Shown piece by piece: positions 1-8,559 of a stretch of 64,000 nt of DNA. The notes under the pieces were generated by a model. It was not told the origin of the DNA and did no database searches. It was given only the letters and a program-made list of their open reading frames with translations. The DNA lies in NCBI RefSeq assembly GCF_013410955.1, contig NZ_JACCCG010000001.1, forward strand, positions 310,001-374,000, in the 5' to 3' direction. The DNA comes from Microbacterium sp. AK009. Lineage in GTDB: Bacteria > Actinomycetota > Actinomycetes > Actinomycetales > Microbacteriaceae. Position 1 is the first letter of the stretch, and every line of letters starts with the position of its first letter. The translations under genes were made by a program, and so were the position numbers.

Positions 1-3000
1 CCACCTCGGGCGACGCGCCGACGACACCGGCACCCGGGTTGACGCCGAGCATCGTCCAGCCGGTGAAGCCGCCGGCATCCGGGGTTCCCGACGGACCCTT
101 GCCGGCGTTGCCGCCGAGCACGCGGCTGACGCCGTCGTAGCTGGTGGCGTCGAAGACGCCGACGTGCCCGTTGACCATTGCGGCCGACTTGCCGGTGTCT
201 GCCCGGAACTGTGTGAGCGTCTCGACGAACTGCGCCGCCTCGAAGCGGTCGGCGAGCTGGCTCGCCTTCGAGGGCAGCGGATCGTCGGCCGGGTGGTGCG
301 AGAACACCAGCACCCCGGTGACCGACGAGTCGGATGCCGCGTGGGCGAGCTGCTCGTTGAGGAACCGCAGCTGCTCCAGGCCCGAGGCCCGGAACGACCC
401 CGCCGCGCTGTTCAGCGTGATCATGCGCGTGCCGCCGAGGTCGACGGAGCGGTACGGATCGCCGAAGGCGTCGATGAAGTTCGAGATGGCCCCGCCCATG
501 ATCTCGTGGTTCCCCGGCACGTAGATGTAGGGGATCTGGTCGCCGATCTCCTCCTCCAGGATGCGGGCGGCGAGCTCGAAGTCGGCGACGGACGCCTCAT
601 CGACCAGGTCGCCGTTGATGACGAGGTAGTCGGGGTCTGCCGCCACGATCTCGCGGAACGTCTCCCGCGCGGCCTGAACGAGCTCGCTGTCGGGGTTCCG
701 GGCGACGAACTGGGCGTCGCTCATCACGGCGATGCGCTGCGCGCGGTCGTCGACCGTGCCGTCGGTGACGATCACCGGGTCGAAGACGCGGGGTGCGATC
801 GGCTGCTCCACGTCGGGTGCGACGACCGACTCGAGCGAGGCGATCGTCACCTCGCCCTGGTAGCTGGCGGCGGGGCGGGTCTCCATCATCCGCACGCGCT
901 GGAACGTGAGCGGATACGCCGTCCCGGCCGGCACGGTGAACCGCGCCTGCTGCCATCCGGTCCAGTCGACCATCGGTCCGTCGAGGTTGATGGTGGTGCC
1001 GGCGCCGGTCTTCAGCTGCAGGCGGGGCCATGCGCCCGATCCGTCACCGTGCATCCACATCGTCAGCGCCTGGGGCTGGCCCTCGAGCACGCGTCCGCCG
1101 GTGGCGGATTCGCCCGGAACGATCGCGTAGTACCCGCGGGTGCCGGTGGAGGTGGTGAAGTCGTACGACAGGGTGAGCGCGGGCTGCCCCTCCGGACCGG
1201 TGGCGGGGGTCAGGGTTCCGGTGGCGCGCGCGACGCCGGCGGTCCACTCGGCCGCGTCGGCGAAGTCGGCGACGGAAAGGGTGTCGTATCCGATCGTCAC
1301 CGCGACGTCGACACTGCGGCCGCCGGCAGTGAAGGTCACCGTCGCCGAGCCGCTGTCGACCACCGGCGAGACGGTGAACTCACCGAGTCCGGTGGCCTCG
1401 ACCGCGACATCCTCGCCGTTCTCGACGGTGACATCGCGCGCCTCGATCGGGGCGGTGAAGCCGTCGGCGTCGAGCCCGGTGAGGCGCACGGTCGCGGTCT
1501 GCCCGGGCTCGGACAGGGCGATCACCGTCGCGCTCGGGCGGATCCGCTCGAGTTCTCCGAGCACCCGCACCTGGGTCGAGGCGCTCTTGCCCTCCGCCGT
1601 GAAGGCGACGGTGGCTGTGCCTGGGGTGACACCCTTCACCACGACAGACGCGTCTCCTTCCGGGGTGAGCGAGACCGCGGCATCCGTCGTCTCGAACGCA
1701 CCCGTGACCGCGACGCCTGAGAGGTTGTCGTCGAGGCCCGTGCCGGCGAGCGTGCGGTGCAGCCCGGGGAAGACCGCGTCGGCGTCGGTGGCGTCGAGCG
1801 CGGGTGCGATCCGCACGTCGGAGACGACCCCCGCCGGTGCGGAGGAGAAGAACGCGAGGCTGTTGGCGACGACGCGCTCGGTGCCGTCGGACGGACGGTT
1901 GTGGAGGGATGCGTCGCTCTCACCCGGCTCGCGGACGGCGAGCATGGTCGAGCCGCCGCCGTCGAGGTTCACGGCGTTGTGCACGCCGAGGTCGAGCATG
2001 AGGTCGCCGAGCTCCCGCAGCGTCATGCCGCGGCTGTCGCCCGTGCGTCCATCGATGGTGACGACGGTGATCTCGGTGCCGTCACGGCTCACGCCGATGG
2101 CGGTGCGCGCGGCCTCGACCTGTTCGGCGTCGGTCTGCACGCCGTCGATGATGAGGCGCTGCGCGCCGCTCACGGCGAGATCGACGTCGGCGGATGTCGC
2201 GACGGCGACGTCGACGGCGTCGCCGACCTCGAGCGCGGCCAGGGTCGCAGCGCCGGCTTCGCGTCCGATGAGCACACCGGTGCCGTCGGCGATCGCGGTC
2301 TCGCCGGTGACGGATGCGGGGTCGGTGCTCACCTCGGTGACCACCCCGTCCTGCACGGTGGCGGTGGCCATCGGCGAGGCGAGCGCGGCGGGTGCGCCCA
2401 GAGCGCGGGCGAGCGGGTGCGTGCCCCACGCCGCGGTGTACCACCCGATGCCGTTCGCTCCGATTGTCGGGCTGTTCACGCCCGAGACGCGGTGCGAGGT
2501 GCCGTCGATCGTCACCGTCGCCGCAGAGGTCAGCGCCTGCACCGCCGCAAGCCCGTCGCTCAACGTGAAGGCCGGGCGCTCATCGGGGGCCGCCGAGCGC
2601 ACGCCCTGCGTCGGCGACACGTTGGTGCCGACGGGTGCGGTGGAGTTGTTCATGTCGAAGTAGTCGCCGTTGATCGCAGCGATTGCACCGGTGCCCGCGA
2701 TCTGCTCGCTGAGCGTCGCGCCTCCCGACACCGTGCCGGCGTCGAGGACGTCGAGCGAGAGGGTGGGCGTCGTCAGATCGGCGCGCATGACGTGACCGGT
2801 CACCCACCCGGCCGGCTGCAGACGGCGGAAGTCGGTGAGCTCGAGTCCGGGGGCGAGCGTCTGCGAATCAGCGGAGAGAAGGGTGGAGTCTCCGCCGGCG
2901 AGGTCGAGGCCGGCCGTGTCGGGCGCGGCGACCGCCGGCGTCGGAGCGAGCGTCCCGACTCCCACGCTCGTCGCGGTGACCACCGACACGAGCAGCGCGG

Positions 3001-3058
3001 CGGCGAGGCGTCGCCGCGGGGGAGCAGCGGAGGAAAGGGGTGTTGCAGGCGCGGGCAA
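1..3058 (-). CDS. Secreted phosphodiester glycosidase / metallophosphoesterase (3' end cut by window edge)
   Basis: At least 1019 residues, reading off the left edge. It starts at TTG 3058, eight bases after a GGAAGG ribosome site, with an Arg-rich then hydrophobic signal peptide (about residues 17-45). A phosphodiester-glycosidase (NAGPA-type) domain follows: INGDYFD near residue 129 and VNLDGGGSTM near 366. Next come Ig-like or carbohydrate-binding beta regions, then a calcineurin-type phosphoesterase domain with MSDAQF (about 775), INGDLVDE (815), PGNHE (848), SHHP (922) and NGHVGVFD (965). The first metal motif is SDxQ rather than DxH, a known variant. The protein is probably exported and acts on phosphodiester-linked surface glycans or teichoic acids; the substrate is inferred. 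No plus-strand reading frame here looks real. Confidence 0.9.
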   Translation of the reverse strand, partial: MPAPATPLSSAAPPRRRLAAALLVSVVTATSVGVGTLAPTPAVAAPDTAGLDLAGGDSTLLSADSQTLAPGLELTDFRRLQPAGWVTGHVMRADLTTPTLSLDVLDAGTVSGGATLSEQIAGTGAIAAINGDYFDMNNSTAPVGTNVSPTQGVRSAAPDERPAFTLSDGLAAVQALTSAATVTIDGTSHRVSGVNSPTIGANGIGWYTAAWGTHPLARALGAPAALASPMATATVQDGVVTEVSTDPASVTGETAIADGTGVLIGREAGAATLAALEVGDAVDVAVATSADVDLAVSGAQRLIIDGVQTDAEQVEAARTAIGVSRDGTEITVVTIDGRTGDSRGMTLRELGDLMLDLGVHNAVNLDGGGSTMLAVREPGESDASLHNRPSDGTERVVANSLAFFSSAPAGVVSDVRIAPALDATDADAVFPGLHRTLAGTGLDDNLSGVAVTGAFETTDAAVSLTPEGDASVVVKGVTPGTATVAFTAEGKSASTQVRVLGELERIRPSATVIALSEPGQTATVRLTGLDADGFTAPIEARDVTVENGEDVAVEATGLGEFTVSPVVDSGSATVTFTAGGRSVDVAVTIGYDTLSVADFADAAEWTAGVARATGTLTPATGPEGQPALTLSYDFTTSTGTRGYYAIVPGESATGGRVLEGQPQALTMWMHGDGSGAWPRLQLKTGAGTTINLDGPMVDWTGWQQARFTVPAGTAYPLTFQRVRMMETRPAASYQGEVTIASLESVVAPDVEQPIAPRVFDPVIVTDGTVDDRAQRIAVMSDAQFVARNPDSELVQAARETFREIVAADPDYLVINGDLVDEASVADFELAARILEEEIGDQIPYIYVPGNHEIMGGAISNFIDAFGDPYRSVDLGGTRMITLNSAAGSFRASGLEQLRFLNEQLAHAASDSSVTGVLVFSHHPADDPLPSKASQLADRFEAAQFVETLTQFRADTGKSAAMVNGHVGVFDATSYDGVSRVLGGNAGKGPSGTPDAGGFTGWTMLGVNPGAGVVGASPEV

Positions 3059-3242
3059 GCGAAGTACCTTCCGATTCGATGAGGGGAGGTCGTGCCCCTT
3101 GGTTCACGGGGCCGACCCGGCGACCCTACGGAGGTGCCCGCGTCGGGAGGTGTGGGGGCGGTGTCGGCGAGGTGGACTCGGCGTGAACGAACGGTGGTTT
3201 CCGCCGACGTCGCCCGGCGGCACGAGCCCGCCGCCCGACCTC

Positions 3243-3665
3243 TCAGTCGTCGACGACCGAGACGGTCACGTCGATGTTGCCGCGCGTCGCGTTGGAGTAG
3301 GGGCACACCTGGTGGGCGGCGTCGGCGAGCTGCTGCGCGACCTCACCGTCGACACCGGGGACATTCACCTCGAGCAGCACGCCGAGTTGGAACCCGCCGC
3401 TGCCGTTCGACACCAGCGACACCCGCGACCCGACGCTCGATCCGTCGACCTTCACCTTCTGCGCCCGCGCGACGCTCTGCAGCGCACTGTGGAAGCAGGC
3501 CGCGTATCCGGCGGCGAACAGCAACTCGGGGTTCGGTGCGCCGCCGGCGCCCCCGAGCTCCTTGGGCACGCGCACCTCGGTGTCGAGAATGCCGTCGGCC
3601 GTGCGCACGTGCCCGTTGCGTCCTCCGCCGGTGGCGAGGGCTTCTGCGGTGTAGAGGGCGTCCAT
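3243..3665 (-). CDS. ohr: Organic hydroperoxide resistance protein Ohr (OsmC superfamily)
   Basis: 140 residues, the usual Ohr length. Ohr is a thiol peroxidase that reduces organic and fatty-acid hydroperoxides in the cytoplasm. Both redox cysteines are visible: YAACFHSAL near residue 57 and VCPYSNATRGN near 121. The N-terminal MDALYTAEALATGGGR is typical of the family. The ATG at 3665 is preceded by GAAAGGACAACC; longer upstream frames run into ohrR and lack the family N-terminus. It lies 70 bp downstream of the MarR/OhrR gene on the same strand, so the pair is probably one peroxide-responsive operon. Confidence 0.95.
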   Translation of the reverse strand: MDALYTAEALATGGGRNGHVRTADGILDTEVRVPKELGGAGGAPNPELLFAAGYAACFHSALQSVARAQKVKVDGSSVGSRVSLVSNGSGGFQLGVLLEVNVPGVDGEVAQQLADAAHQVCPYSNATRGNIDVTVSVVDD

Positions 3666-3735
3666 GGTTGTCCTTTCGTGGGGGGATGAGGAGATGCCGG
3701 ATGCCGCGGCGAACCCGTTCCGGCTCACGAAGCCG

Positions 3736-4185
3736 CTACGAAGCCGCGCGCAGTTCGGTGGCCAGCGCGCGCATGTTCGCGGTGATCGCATTCAGCTGCG
3801 CGAGGAGCTCTGGCACACTGCGACCGCTGTCGAGGAATCCGGGCACGAGGCATCCGGCGGCCGCGACGACGTCTGCGTAGACCGAGCGGCCTTCGTCGGT
3901 GAGGCTGACCCGCACCACGCGCTCGTCGGTGTCGTCGCGCCGACGGTCGACGAAGCCACGTGCCTCGAGCCGGCGGAGCAGAGGGGACAGGGTTCCCGAG
4001 TCGAGGTGCAGCTCCTCACCGAGCGAGCTCACGGTCCGCTCGCCGGTGGCGAGCACGACCATCGCGAGGTACTGCGGATACGTCAGCGACCACGGCTTCA
4101 GCACCTCGCGGTACGCCTGCGTGGTCGCGTGCGATGCGGTGTACATCGCGAAGCAGACGAAGTCATCGAGCGCAACGGCAGCCAT
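3736..4185 (-). CDS. ohrR: MarR-family organic-peroxide sensing repressor OhrR
   Basis: 149 residues. This is a winged-helix repressor that releases DNA when its N-terminal cysteine is oxidised by organic peroxide. That cysteine is in DDFVCFAMYTAS (about residue 11), followed by the OhrR-typical LTYPQYLAM and a wing helix in DSGTLSPLLRRLEARGFV. The ATG at 4185 is chosen because the family N-terminus begins there. A 25-bp inverted repeat just upstream is the likely operator. It controls itself and, by position, the downstream ohr gene. Confidence 0.93.
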   Translation of the reverse strand: MAAVALDDFVCFAMYTASHATTQAYREVLKPWSLTYPQYLAMVVLATGERTVSSLGEELHLDSGTLSPLLRRLEARGFVDRRRDDTDERVVRVSLTDEGRSVYADVVAAAGCLVPGFLDSGRSVPELLAQLNAITANMRALATELRAAS

Positions 4186-4195
4186 GGCCAAAGCA

Positions 4196-4220
4196 TTGCG
4201 CGCAATTGAATTGTACGCAA
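4196..4220 (-). promoter_or_regulatory. Candidate OhrR operator overlapping the ohrR promoter
   Basis: A 25-bp imperfect palindrome with outer arms TTGCG/CGCAA, inner arms CAATT/AATTG around a central G, and two mismatched pairs. It starts 10 bp upstream of the ohrR ATG. Read on the minus strand, it contains TACAAT, a plausible -10 box, so repressor bound there would block transcription. The AT-rich AATT core resembles known OhrR sites. A perfect 12-bp palindrome (ATTGCGCGCAAT, 4195-4206) overlaps it. Confidence 0.6.
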
Positions 4221-4396
4221 CTGATTGCGAGATCAACCGAGGCCTCGCCGAAGACATCGGTGCGCCGACGAACTCGACGCGGTCGACTCGGCCGACCCGT
4301 ACTGCGCTCCTCCGCGCCAGGAAAAGGTGGAAGGGGTCATGCGCAAGCGGGGGATCGGGTCGCCCTCCGGGCTCACACCTCGCCGGGCAGGTCATC

Positions 4397-5848
4397 TCAG
4401 AAGGGTGCGACCGCGTATTCGCTGTCGTCGGTGGGGACGAAGGCGACCCGCGATGGTGGGTGGCTGTCATAGATCTTCCCGCCGGGGCTGGTGAACTTCA
4501 GGACGCCGCCGGGCAGCTGTTCGACGTGCCAGTTCGTCGCGTGCTTGAGCGTGTGGTGTCTGGCGCACTCGTTGCAGAGGTTGTCGTTGCAGCTGGGCCC
4601 ACCCAGAGCGAAGTCTTTCGAATGATCGATATGGCAGAGCTTCGCCGGTCTTCGGCATCCCGGTGTTCGGCAGGTGACGTCTCTCGCGTTGAGGAACCGG
4701 GTCTGGGATGGATGCAGCTGGTATCTGTCCACCGCGGTGACCACCCCAGTGACGGGGTCGGTCATCACCCGCTCCCAAATCTTCGCGGTCCCGGCCATCC
4801 GTCGGGCGGTGTCGGGGTCGACGGGGGTGACCCCGTTCAGTTCCGCCCCGGAGTTCGTGACGCCGGTGAGGGTGGTGATGGGGATGGTGATCTGCACTTC
4901 GGCGCGGATGGCCCCCAGCCCGCCCGCCCGCCCGTCGGTGGGGTCGATCACCGGGGATCCGGCGAGGAGCATGTCCAGGGCCAGGTCGCACCGGATCTCG
5001 TCCAGGGTGCGGTCATCAAACCACGGCTCGCTGCCCTCGCCGAGCGAGGGGCCGCCGTCACCACCACCGGTGCCGGTGCCGGTGCCGGTGCCGGTGCTGT
5101 TGCCTGTGCCGTTACCGCCGCCGTCGCCTCCGCCGGTCCCGCCGGTCTTCTGCGCCGTGCCCTGCCCGGCGGCGTAGGCGCGACGCCTTGCGCGGTCGAC
5201 GTCCTTGACCGTCGTGCCCTGCCCGGTGAGGCGGTGGTAGGCGCCGTGGATGTAGACGTTCCCGCCCACGATCGTCAACGCCGACAGGGTGTCATCCAGG
5301 TCCGTGACCCACACCCGCCGCTCCCGGATCGCCGTGTCATGCCGCTCCTGTATCGGCCGTGGGTCCAGCACGGCGGCGCGTTGGATGGCGTACTTCTTCG
5401 TCCGCGGCACCGTCTGCCGCTCCGCCTCCACCAGCACGATCCGCTCGAACGACGCCCGATCCACCGGATCATCGATCACCCGTCCCGCGTCCTGGATCAC
5501 CTGCGCATGCGCCCGCGACACCCGACCCTCCGAAAGGGCCGCCATCGTCTGCGGGAACCCGTGCACCAGCTCGTGGGCGTCGTGCATCTGCGTCTGCATC
5601 GACCGGTCGTTCACCCGGACCGCCATACCCAGCTCCAGCGCCATGGACCGTAGCGGCATGTCCCGCTCCCGCGACGACGCCGACCCCACCCGCGACCGCT
5701 GCTCCAGCGTCAACGCGTACGCCTCCGCCAGCAGCCGGGTCTCCTTCGCCTCCAACGCCGCCCGACGCCGGCGCAGCTTCGCCAATTCGTCCGCGAACAC
5801 CCCGGCGCGCTTGTCCTCCGCCCGCCGCCGCTTCTCGTCCGCGTCCAC
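4397..5848 (-). CDS. DUF222 (13E12-type) HNH endonuclease domain protein
   Basis: 483 residues starting at GTG 5848 behind AGAAGGGG. An N-terminal DUF222 helical region with a charged coiled-coil start (about residues 1-60) is followed by a Gly/Thr-rich linker around residues 235-270. The C-terminal HNH nuclease module (about 400-460) carries CRTPGC, CHIDHSKDFALGG, NLCNECARHH and LKH, giving two zinc-knuckle Cys pairs and the HNH histidines. Such genes are multicopy in actinobacteria and often resemble mobile-element cargo, but no intron or repeat boundary is visible here. The cellular role is unknown. Confidence 0.9.
   Translation of the reverse strand: MDADEKRRRAEDKRAGVFADELAKLRRRRAALEAKETRLLAEAYALTLEQRSRVGSASSRERDMPLRSMALELGMAVRVNDRSMQTQMHDAHELVHGFPQTMAALSEGRVSRAHAQVIQDAGRVIDDPVDRASFERIVLVEAERQTVPRTKKYAIQRAAVLDPRPIQERHDTAIRERRVWVTDLDDTLSALTIVGGNVYIHGAYHRLTGQGTTVKDVDRARRRAYAAGQGTAQKTGGTGGGDGGGNGTGNSTGTGTGTGTGGGDGGPSLGEGSEPWFDDRTLDEIRCDLALDMLLAGSPVIDPTDGRAGGLGAIRAEVQITIPITTLTGVTNSGAELNGVTPVDPDTARRMAGTAKIWERVMTDPVTGVVTAVDRYQLHPSQTRFLNARDVTCRTPGCRRPAKLCHIDHSKDFALGGPSCNDNLCNECARHHTLKHATNWHVEQLPGGVLKFTSPGGKIYDSHPPSRVAFVPTDDSEYAVAPF
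5067..5096. repeat. Five tandem copies of CCGGTG inside the HNH gene
   Basis: A short in-frame hexamer repeat that encodes alternating Gly and Thr in the linker between DUF222 and the HNH domain. It could vary in copy number by slippage without breaking the frame. Confidence 0.85.
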
Positions 5849-6055
5849 TGGAAACCCCTTCTCGATGACCTACCCACATCATCGCAGGGGGTTCCGACAT
5901 TGCACCCTAGGAGTACTCCACAGAATCGAACTAATGTTCCAGAGGATCGAACCCATCCATCGTCCCCGGCCGCTGGCTCAACGGCGGGACGCCAATGCTG
6001 CGCCATCACCCCCACCAGCCGAGCGAGACCTCCGCCGCCCCGGCTCGATAGCGCA

Positions 6056-6919
6056 TCAGATGCAGAGCGGATCGCCGAGATCTATCCGTTCACCGTCCAC
6101 CGTGAAGCTGCCCTCGGCGCACAGAAGCGTGTCGGGGCTCGGGCGAACGACAAGGGTTGTGTACGCCCCTTGAACATCGTGTTCCGTCGCCTCCTGCCGT
6201 GAAGGCCCGTCCGGCGACGTCTCAGGGTAGATCGCGATGGTGACGGTGTTGCCCTGGGCGAGCCCGTCGTATCGCGTGACACGGCCCCACCCCGCCTGGC
6301 ACTTGTCCGACCAGACGATCTCGAGCAGCGAGTTGTCGGCCCGGGTGTCGCCGGTTGCGACGCGTGCGTCCTCCACGCAGGCCGTTGCGGCAGGGTCTTC
6401 GCCGGTCTCGACCGTGATCTGGGGAGACCCGGGCCCGGCAGCAAGCGCGTTCGAGACGACAAGCGTCGTCGTCACGGCCGATCCGGCGACTCCGGCAAGG
6501 AACGTGCCGGCAGCGAGCAGCACGGCCGCGCGCCGTGAGATTCCGGTCGTCGAGGCTCGCGGTGCCGTTGTCTCCACGTTGCTCGTCTCGCGGCGCGTGG
6601 CCAGGGTGTCGCGCCGGTCGAGCCACGGTCCGGGGTCTTCGCCGCATGCCCGCACGATGCCATCGACAGTCCTCGCGGTCGGGAGCTTCGCGCCGTTGAA
6701 GGCCTCGGACAGTACGGTGCGGGAGATGCCCGTTTCTGCCTGCAGGCGTGCGAGCGTGGGATTGTCCGCCTGCAATCGGAGCCTTCCCAGATCCCGAGCG
6801 AACTGTTGAACCGAATCCCCATTGGCTTCGATGTCGGCGTATTCCGATTCGGACACCTGTCCCCCTATGCTGCGTCCTCTATGCGCTCCCCCGAGCACGT
6901 CATATGTATACCACCGCAT
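6056..6919 (-). CDS. Membrane-anchored HTH protein with extracytoplasmic DUF2690 domain
   Basis: 287 residues. An XRE-like helix-turn-helix lies at about residues 38-95 (LARLQAETGISRTVLSEAFN), then a linker, a membrane segment at about 128-158 (RRAAVLLAAGTFLAGVAGSA) and a C-terminal DUF2690-like domain with paired cysteines (ATACVEDARV, WSDKCQAGWGRV, LLCAEG, DPLCI). This architecture, DNA binding inside and a disulfide domain outside, recurs in actinobacteria; the signal is unknown. ATG 6919 has GGAGGA eight bases upstream. A GTG at 6856 after AGGGGG would give 266 residues and start closer to the HTH. The flanking unknown surface proteins may be related in function. Confidence 0.8.
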   Translation of the reverse strand: MRWYTYDVLGGAHRGRSIGGQVSESEYADIEANGDSVQQFARDLGRLRLQADNPTLARLQAETGISRTVLSEAFNGAKLPTARTVDGIVRACGEDPGPWLDRRDTLATRRETSNVETTAPRASTTGISRRAAVLLAAGTFLAGVAGSAVTTTLVVSNALAAGPGSPQITVETGEDPAATACVEDARVATGDTRADNSLLEIVWSDKCQAGWGRVTRYDGLAQGNTVTIAIYPETSPDGPSRQEATEHDVQGAYTTLVVRPSPDTLLCAEGSFTVDGERIDLGDPLCI

Positions 6920-7199
6920 GCGTACGTCCTCCGATAAGCGGTTGTTGACAGCGGCGGGTAGTCGACGGAAACGCGCGAATCCTCCGTTCCGTGCACTTTC
7001 GGCGTCTCAGCGGAGTCGATGTGCGCAAGCCTGGTCTATGCCCGAATGGGGACCGATCGCGGAGCGAGAGTGGGCAGGACGGATGCCGCGGCACGGCGCA
7101 GGCCGGGGGAGTCAGCCGTGCGGGGGCGCGGCATCCGTCGACTCCAACGCGCGATGAATCGTGGAACAAGCTCAGAAGCGGAAACATGGGGGTTCGTCA

Positions 7200-8321
7200 A
7201 TGTCGGAAGGTGTCAGCGACGCATCGGGTACCCCGTCGTCAGCGCCACGTGCTAGCGATGGCGATGGAGCGCGACGACGCGTGACGAGGCGCCGTTGGAT
7301 CGGGGTCGGCGCGGTGACAGCTGTGGTCGCAGGGCTTGCCGTCGCGGCCGCGGTTCTCGGGGCACAGCAGAGCGCCAGAGAGGAGCGGCTGGCCACAGCA
7401 GAAGCCGACTTCTCCGCATTCATTGCGGCGAGGTCCGACTGGGAGTCCAACCGAGATGAGTACGTGTCTGCGGTGCTCACGACCGCAGCCGAATCGGCCG
7501 TCTACAGCGCGATCTCGGAAAAGGTCCAGACGACCGCCGCGGCATTCGATCCGGACGCGATCGCGGGCTTCGAGCGTGCCGTCAGCGAGCTGAGTGCCAT
7601 CACTCCCAGCCCTCTCGAAGGTCAGGACGTCGGCGAATGGGAGAAGTCCGTCCTAGAAGACCCCGCAGCGACGATCGGGCTCGAGGAGCCGACCCTCCCG
7701 ACGCTCATCGAGCGGGATGTGGTCGAGGCGTACGCGGCGGATGACGAGGCGTCTCGGGCAGTCCGAGCGAGTGTGACCGGTGCTGTCAGCGCCCTCTCCG
7801 GAGCGACCGCGGAGGTCACGGCGGCGCGGGAAGAGTTGGAGGCGGCCCACCAGCGTGCAATCGAGGCGGGTACCGCACTGGCAGCGGCGACGACGCTCCT
7901 GCCCGACACCGTTCTTGCGGAGTCGGCACTCGCTTCGGATGACTCGAAGGCGACGTTCGTCGCCGCTCACGCCACTCTCGGCGCTTTCGACACCGGCGCC
8001 GACGCGCAAGAGCTCTTCGAGGCGGTGACGGGCTATCTCGCGAGCCATGCAGCTCTCAGAGCGAGCAACGACGAGGCTGTTGCCGAGGCGGAGCGGATCC
8101 GACGGGAGCAGGTGGGCACGATCACCGTCCGGACGGACTTCATGTACTACCTTCCGTACGACCAGTGCATCCAGGCACCCGGGGTTGCGTATACGCAGAC
8201 GTTCGATGTCAGCGGCGGTCAAAACCACACCACCGCTCCCGACCCCGCGCAGGATTTCGACATCTGGACGTACACGATCAGCGGCGGAACGGTCTCATAC
8301 CTCCGCTGCTACGCCGACTGA
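7200..8321 (+). CDS. Membrane-anchored extracytoplasmic protein of unknown function
   Basis: 373 residues, not recognised. A 30-residue Ser- and Arg-rich cytoplasmic tail is followed by one membrane helix at about 32-55 (WIGVGAVTAVVAGLAVAAAVLG). A long Ala/Glu-rich, probably helical or coiled-coil segment covers about 60-310. A compact C-terminal part has two cysteines (YDQCIQAPG and LRCYAD) that could form a disulfide. The ATG at 7200 has GGGGG seven bases upstream; a GTG at 7161 is in frame but less well placed. It is divergent from the HTH-DUF2690 gene across a 280-bp gap, which could let one regulatory region serve both. Confidence 0.75.
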   Translation: MSEGVSDASGTPSSAPRASDGDGARRRVTRRRWIGVGAVTAVVAGLAVAAAVLGAQQSAREERLATAEADFSAFIAARSDWESNRDEYVSAVLTTAAESAVYSAISEKVQTTAAAFDPDAIAGFERAVSELSAITPSPLEGQDVGEWEKSVLEDPAATIGLEEPTLPTLIERDVVEAYAADDEASRAVRASVTGAVSALSGATAEVTAAREELEAAHQRAIEAGTALAAATTLLPDTVLAESALASDDSKATFVAAHATLGAFDTGADAQELFEAVTGYLASHAALRASNDEAVAEAERIRREQVGTITVRTDFMYYLPYDQCIQAPGVAYTQTFDVSGGQNHTTAPDPAQDFDIWTYTISGGTVSYLRCYAD

Positions 8322-8384
8322 CCTCCCGACCCTTCCACGCCTCTGTCGTTCTCGTCCGGAAGAGGCGAGAGGCGTCGCGTGATT

Positions 8385-8406
8385 GCACGGACCCTTCGCT
8401 CCGTGC
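8385..8406. terminator. Candidate bidirectional hairpin terminator
   Basis: Seven-base arms GCACGGA/TCCGTGC around an 8-base loop, between two convergent genes. There is no clear T-run on either side, so this rests on position and symmetry. The rest of 8322-8559 shows nothing convincing. Confidence 0.4.
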
Positions 8407-8559
8407 GCCCAGAGATGAAATGGCGAGGCGCCCGAGCGCTCGATCCGGTGGCGTGCCCGATTCGCGAGAGACGCCGTGCGCCCGGGGGTGCCAAGCATCT
8501 TGCGACGAGGCCTGCGCTCGCGCCTTTGAGCGCGCGCGGGCGCTCCTCAGGGAGCCGGT

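Noticed and set aside
164..1720. Long plus-strand open frame (518 codons) at the left edge
   Set aside because: It is antisense to the secreted phosphoesterase. Its Arg/Gly/Asp-rich composition is the usual shadow of a high-GC gene, while the minus strand shows clear domain motifs.
1140..3082. Two more overlapping plus-strand open frames of 440-507 codons
   Set aside because: Ser/Ala/Arg-rich shadows of the same minus-strand gene, with no ribosome sites or motifs.
5067..5096. Short tandem repeat as a possible CRISPR or regulatory array
   Set aside because: The units are 6 bp without spacers and lie inside a coding frame as a Gly/Thr linker.
5930..5975. tRNA T-arm-like strings (AATCGAACT, GATCGAACCC)
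   Set aside because: No acceptor stem, D-arm or anticodon arm can be drawn around them.
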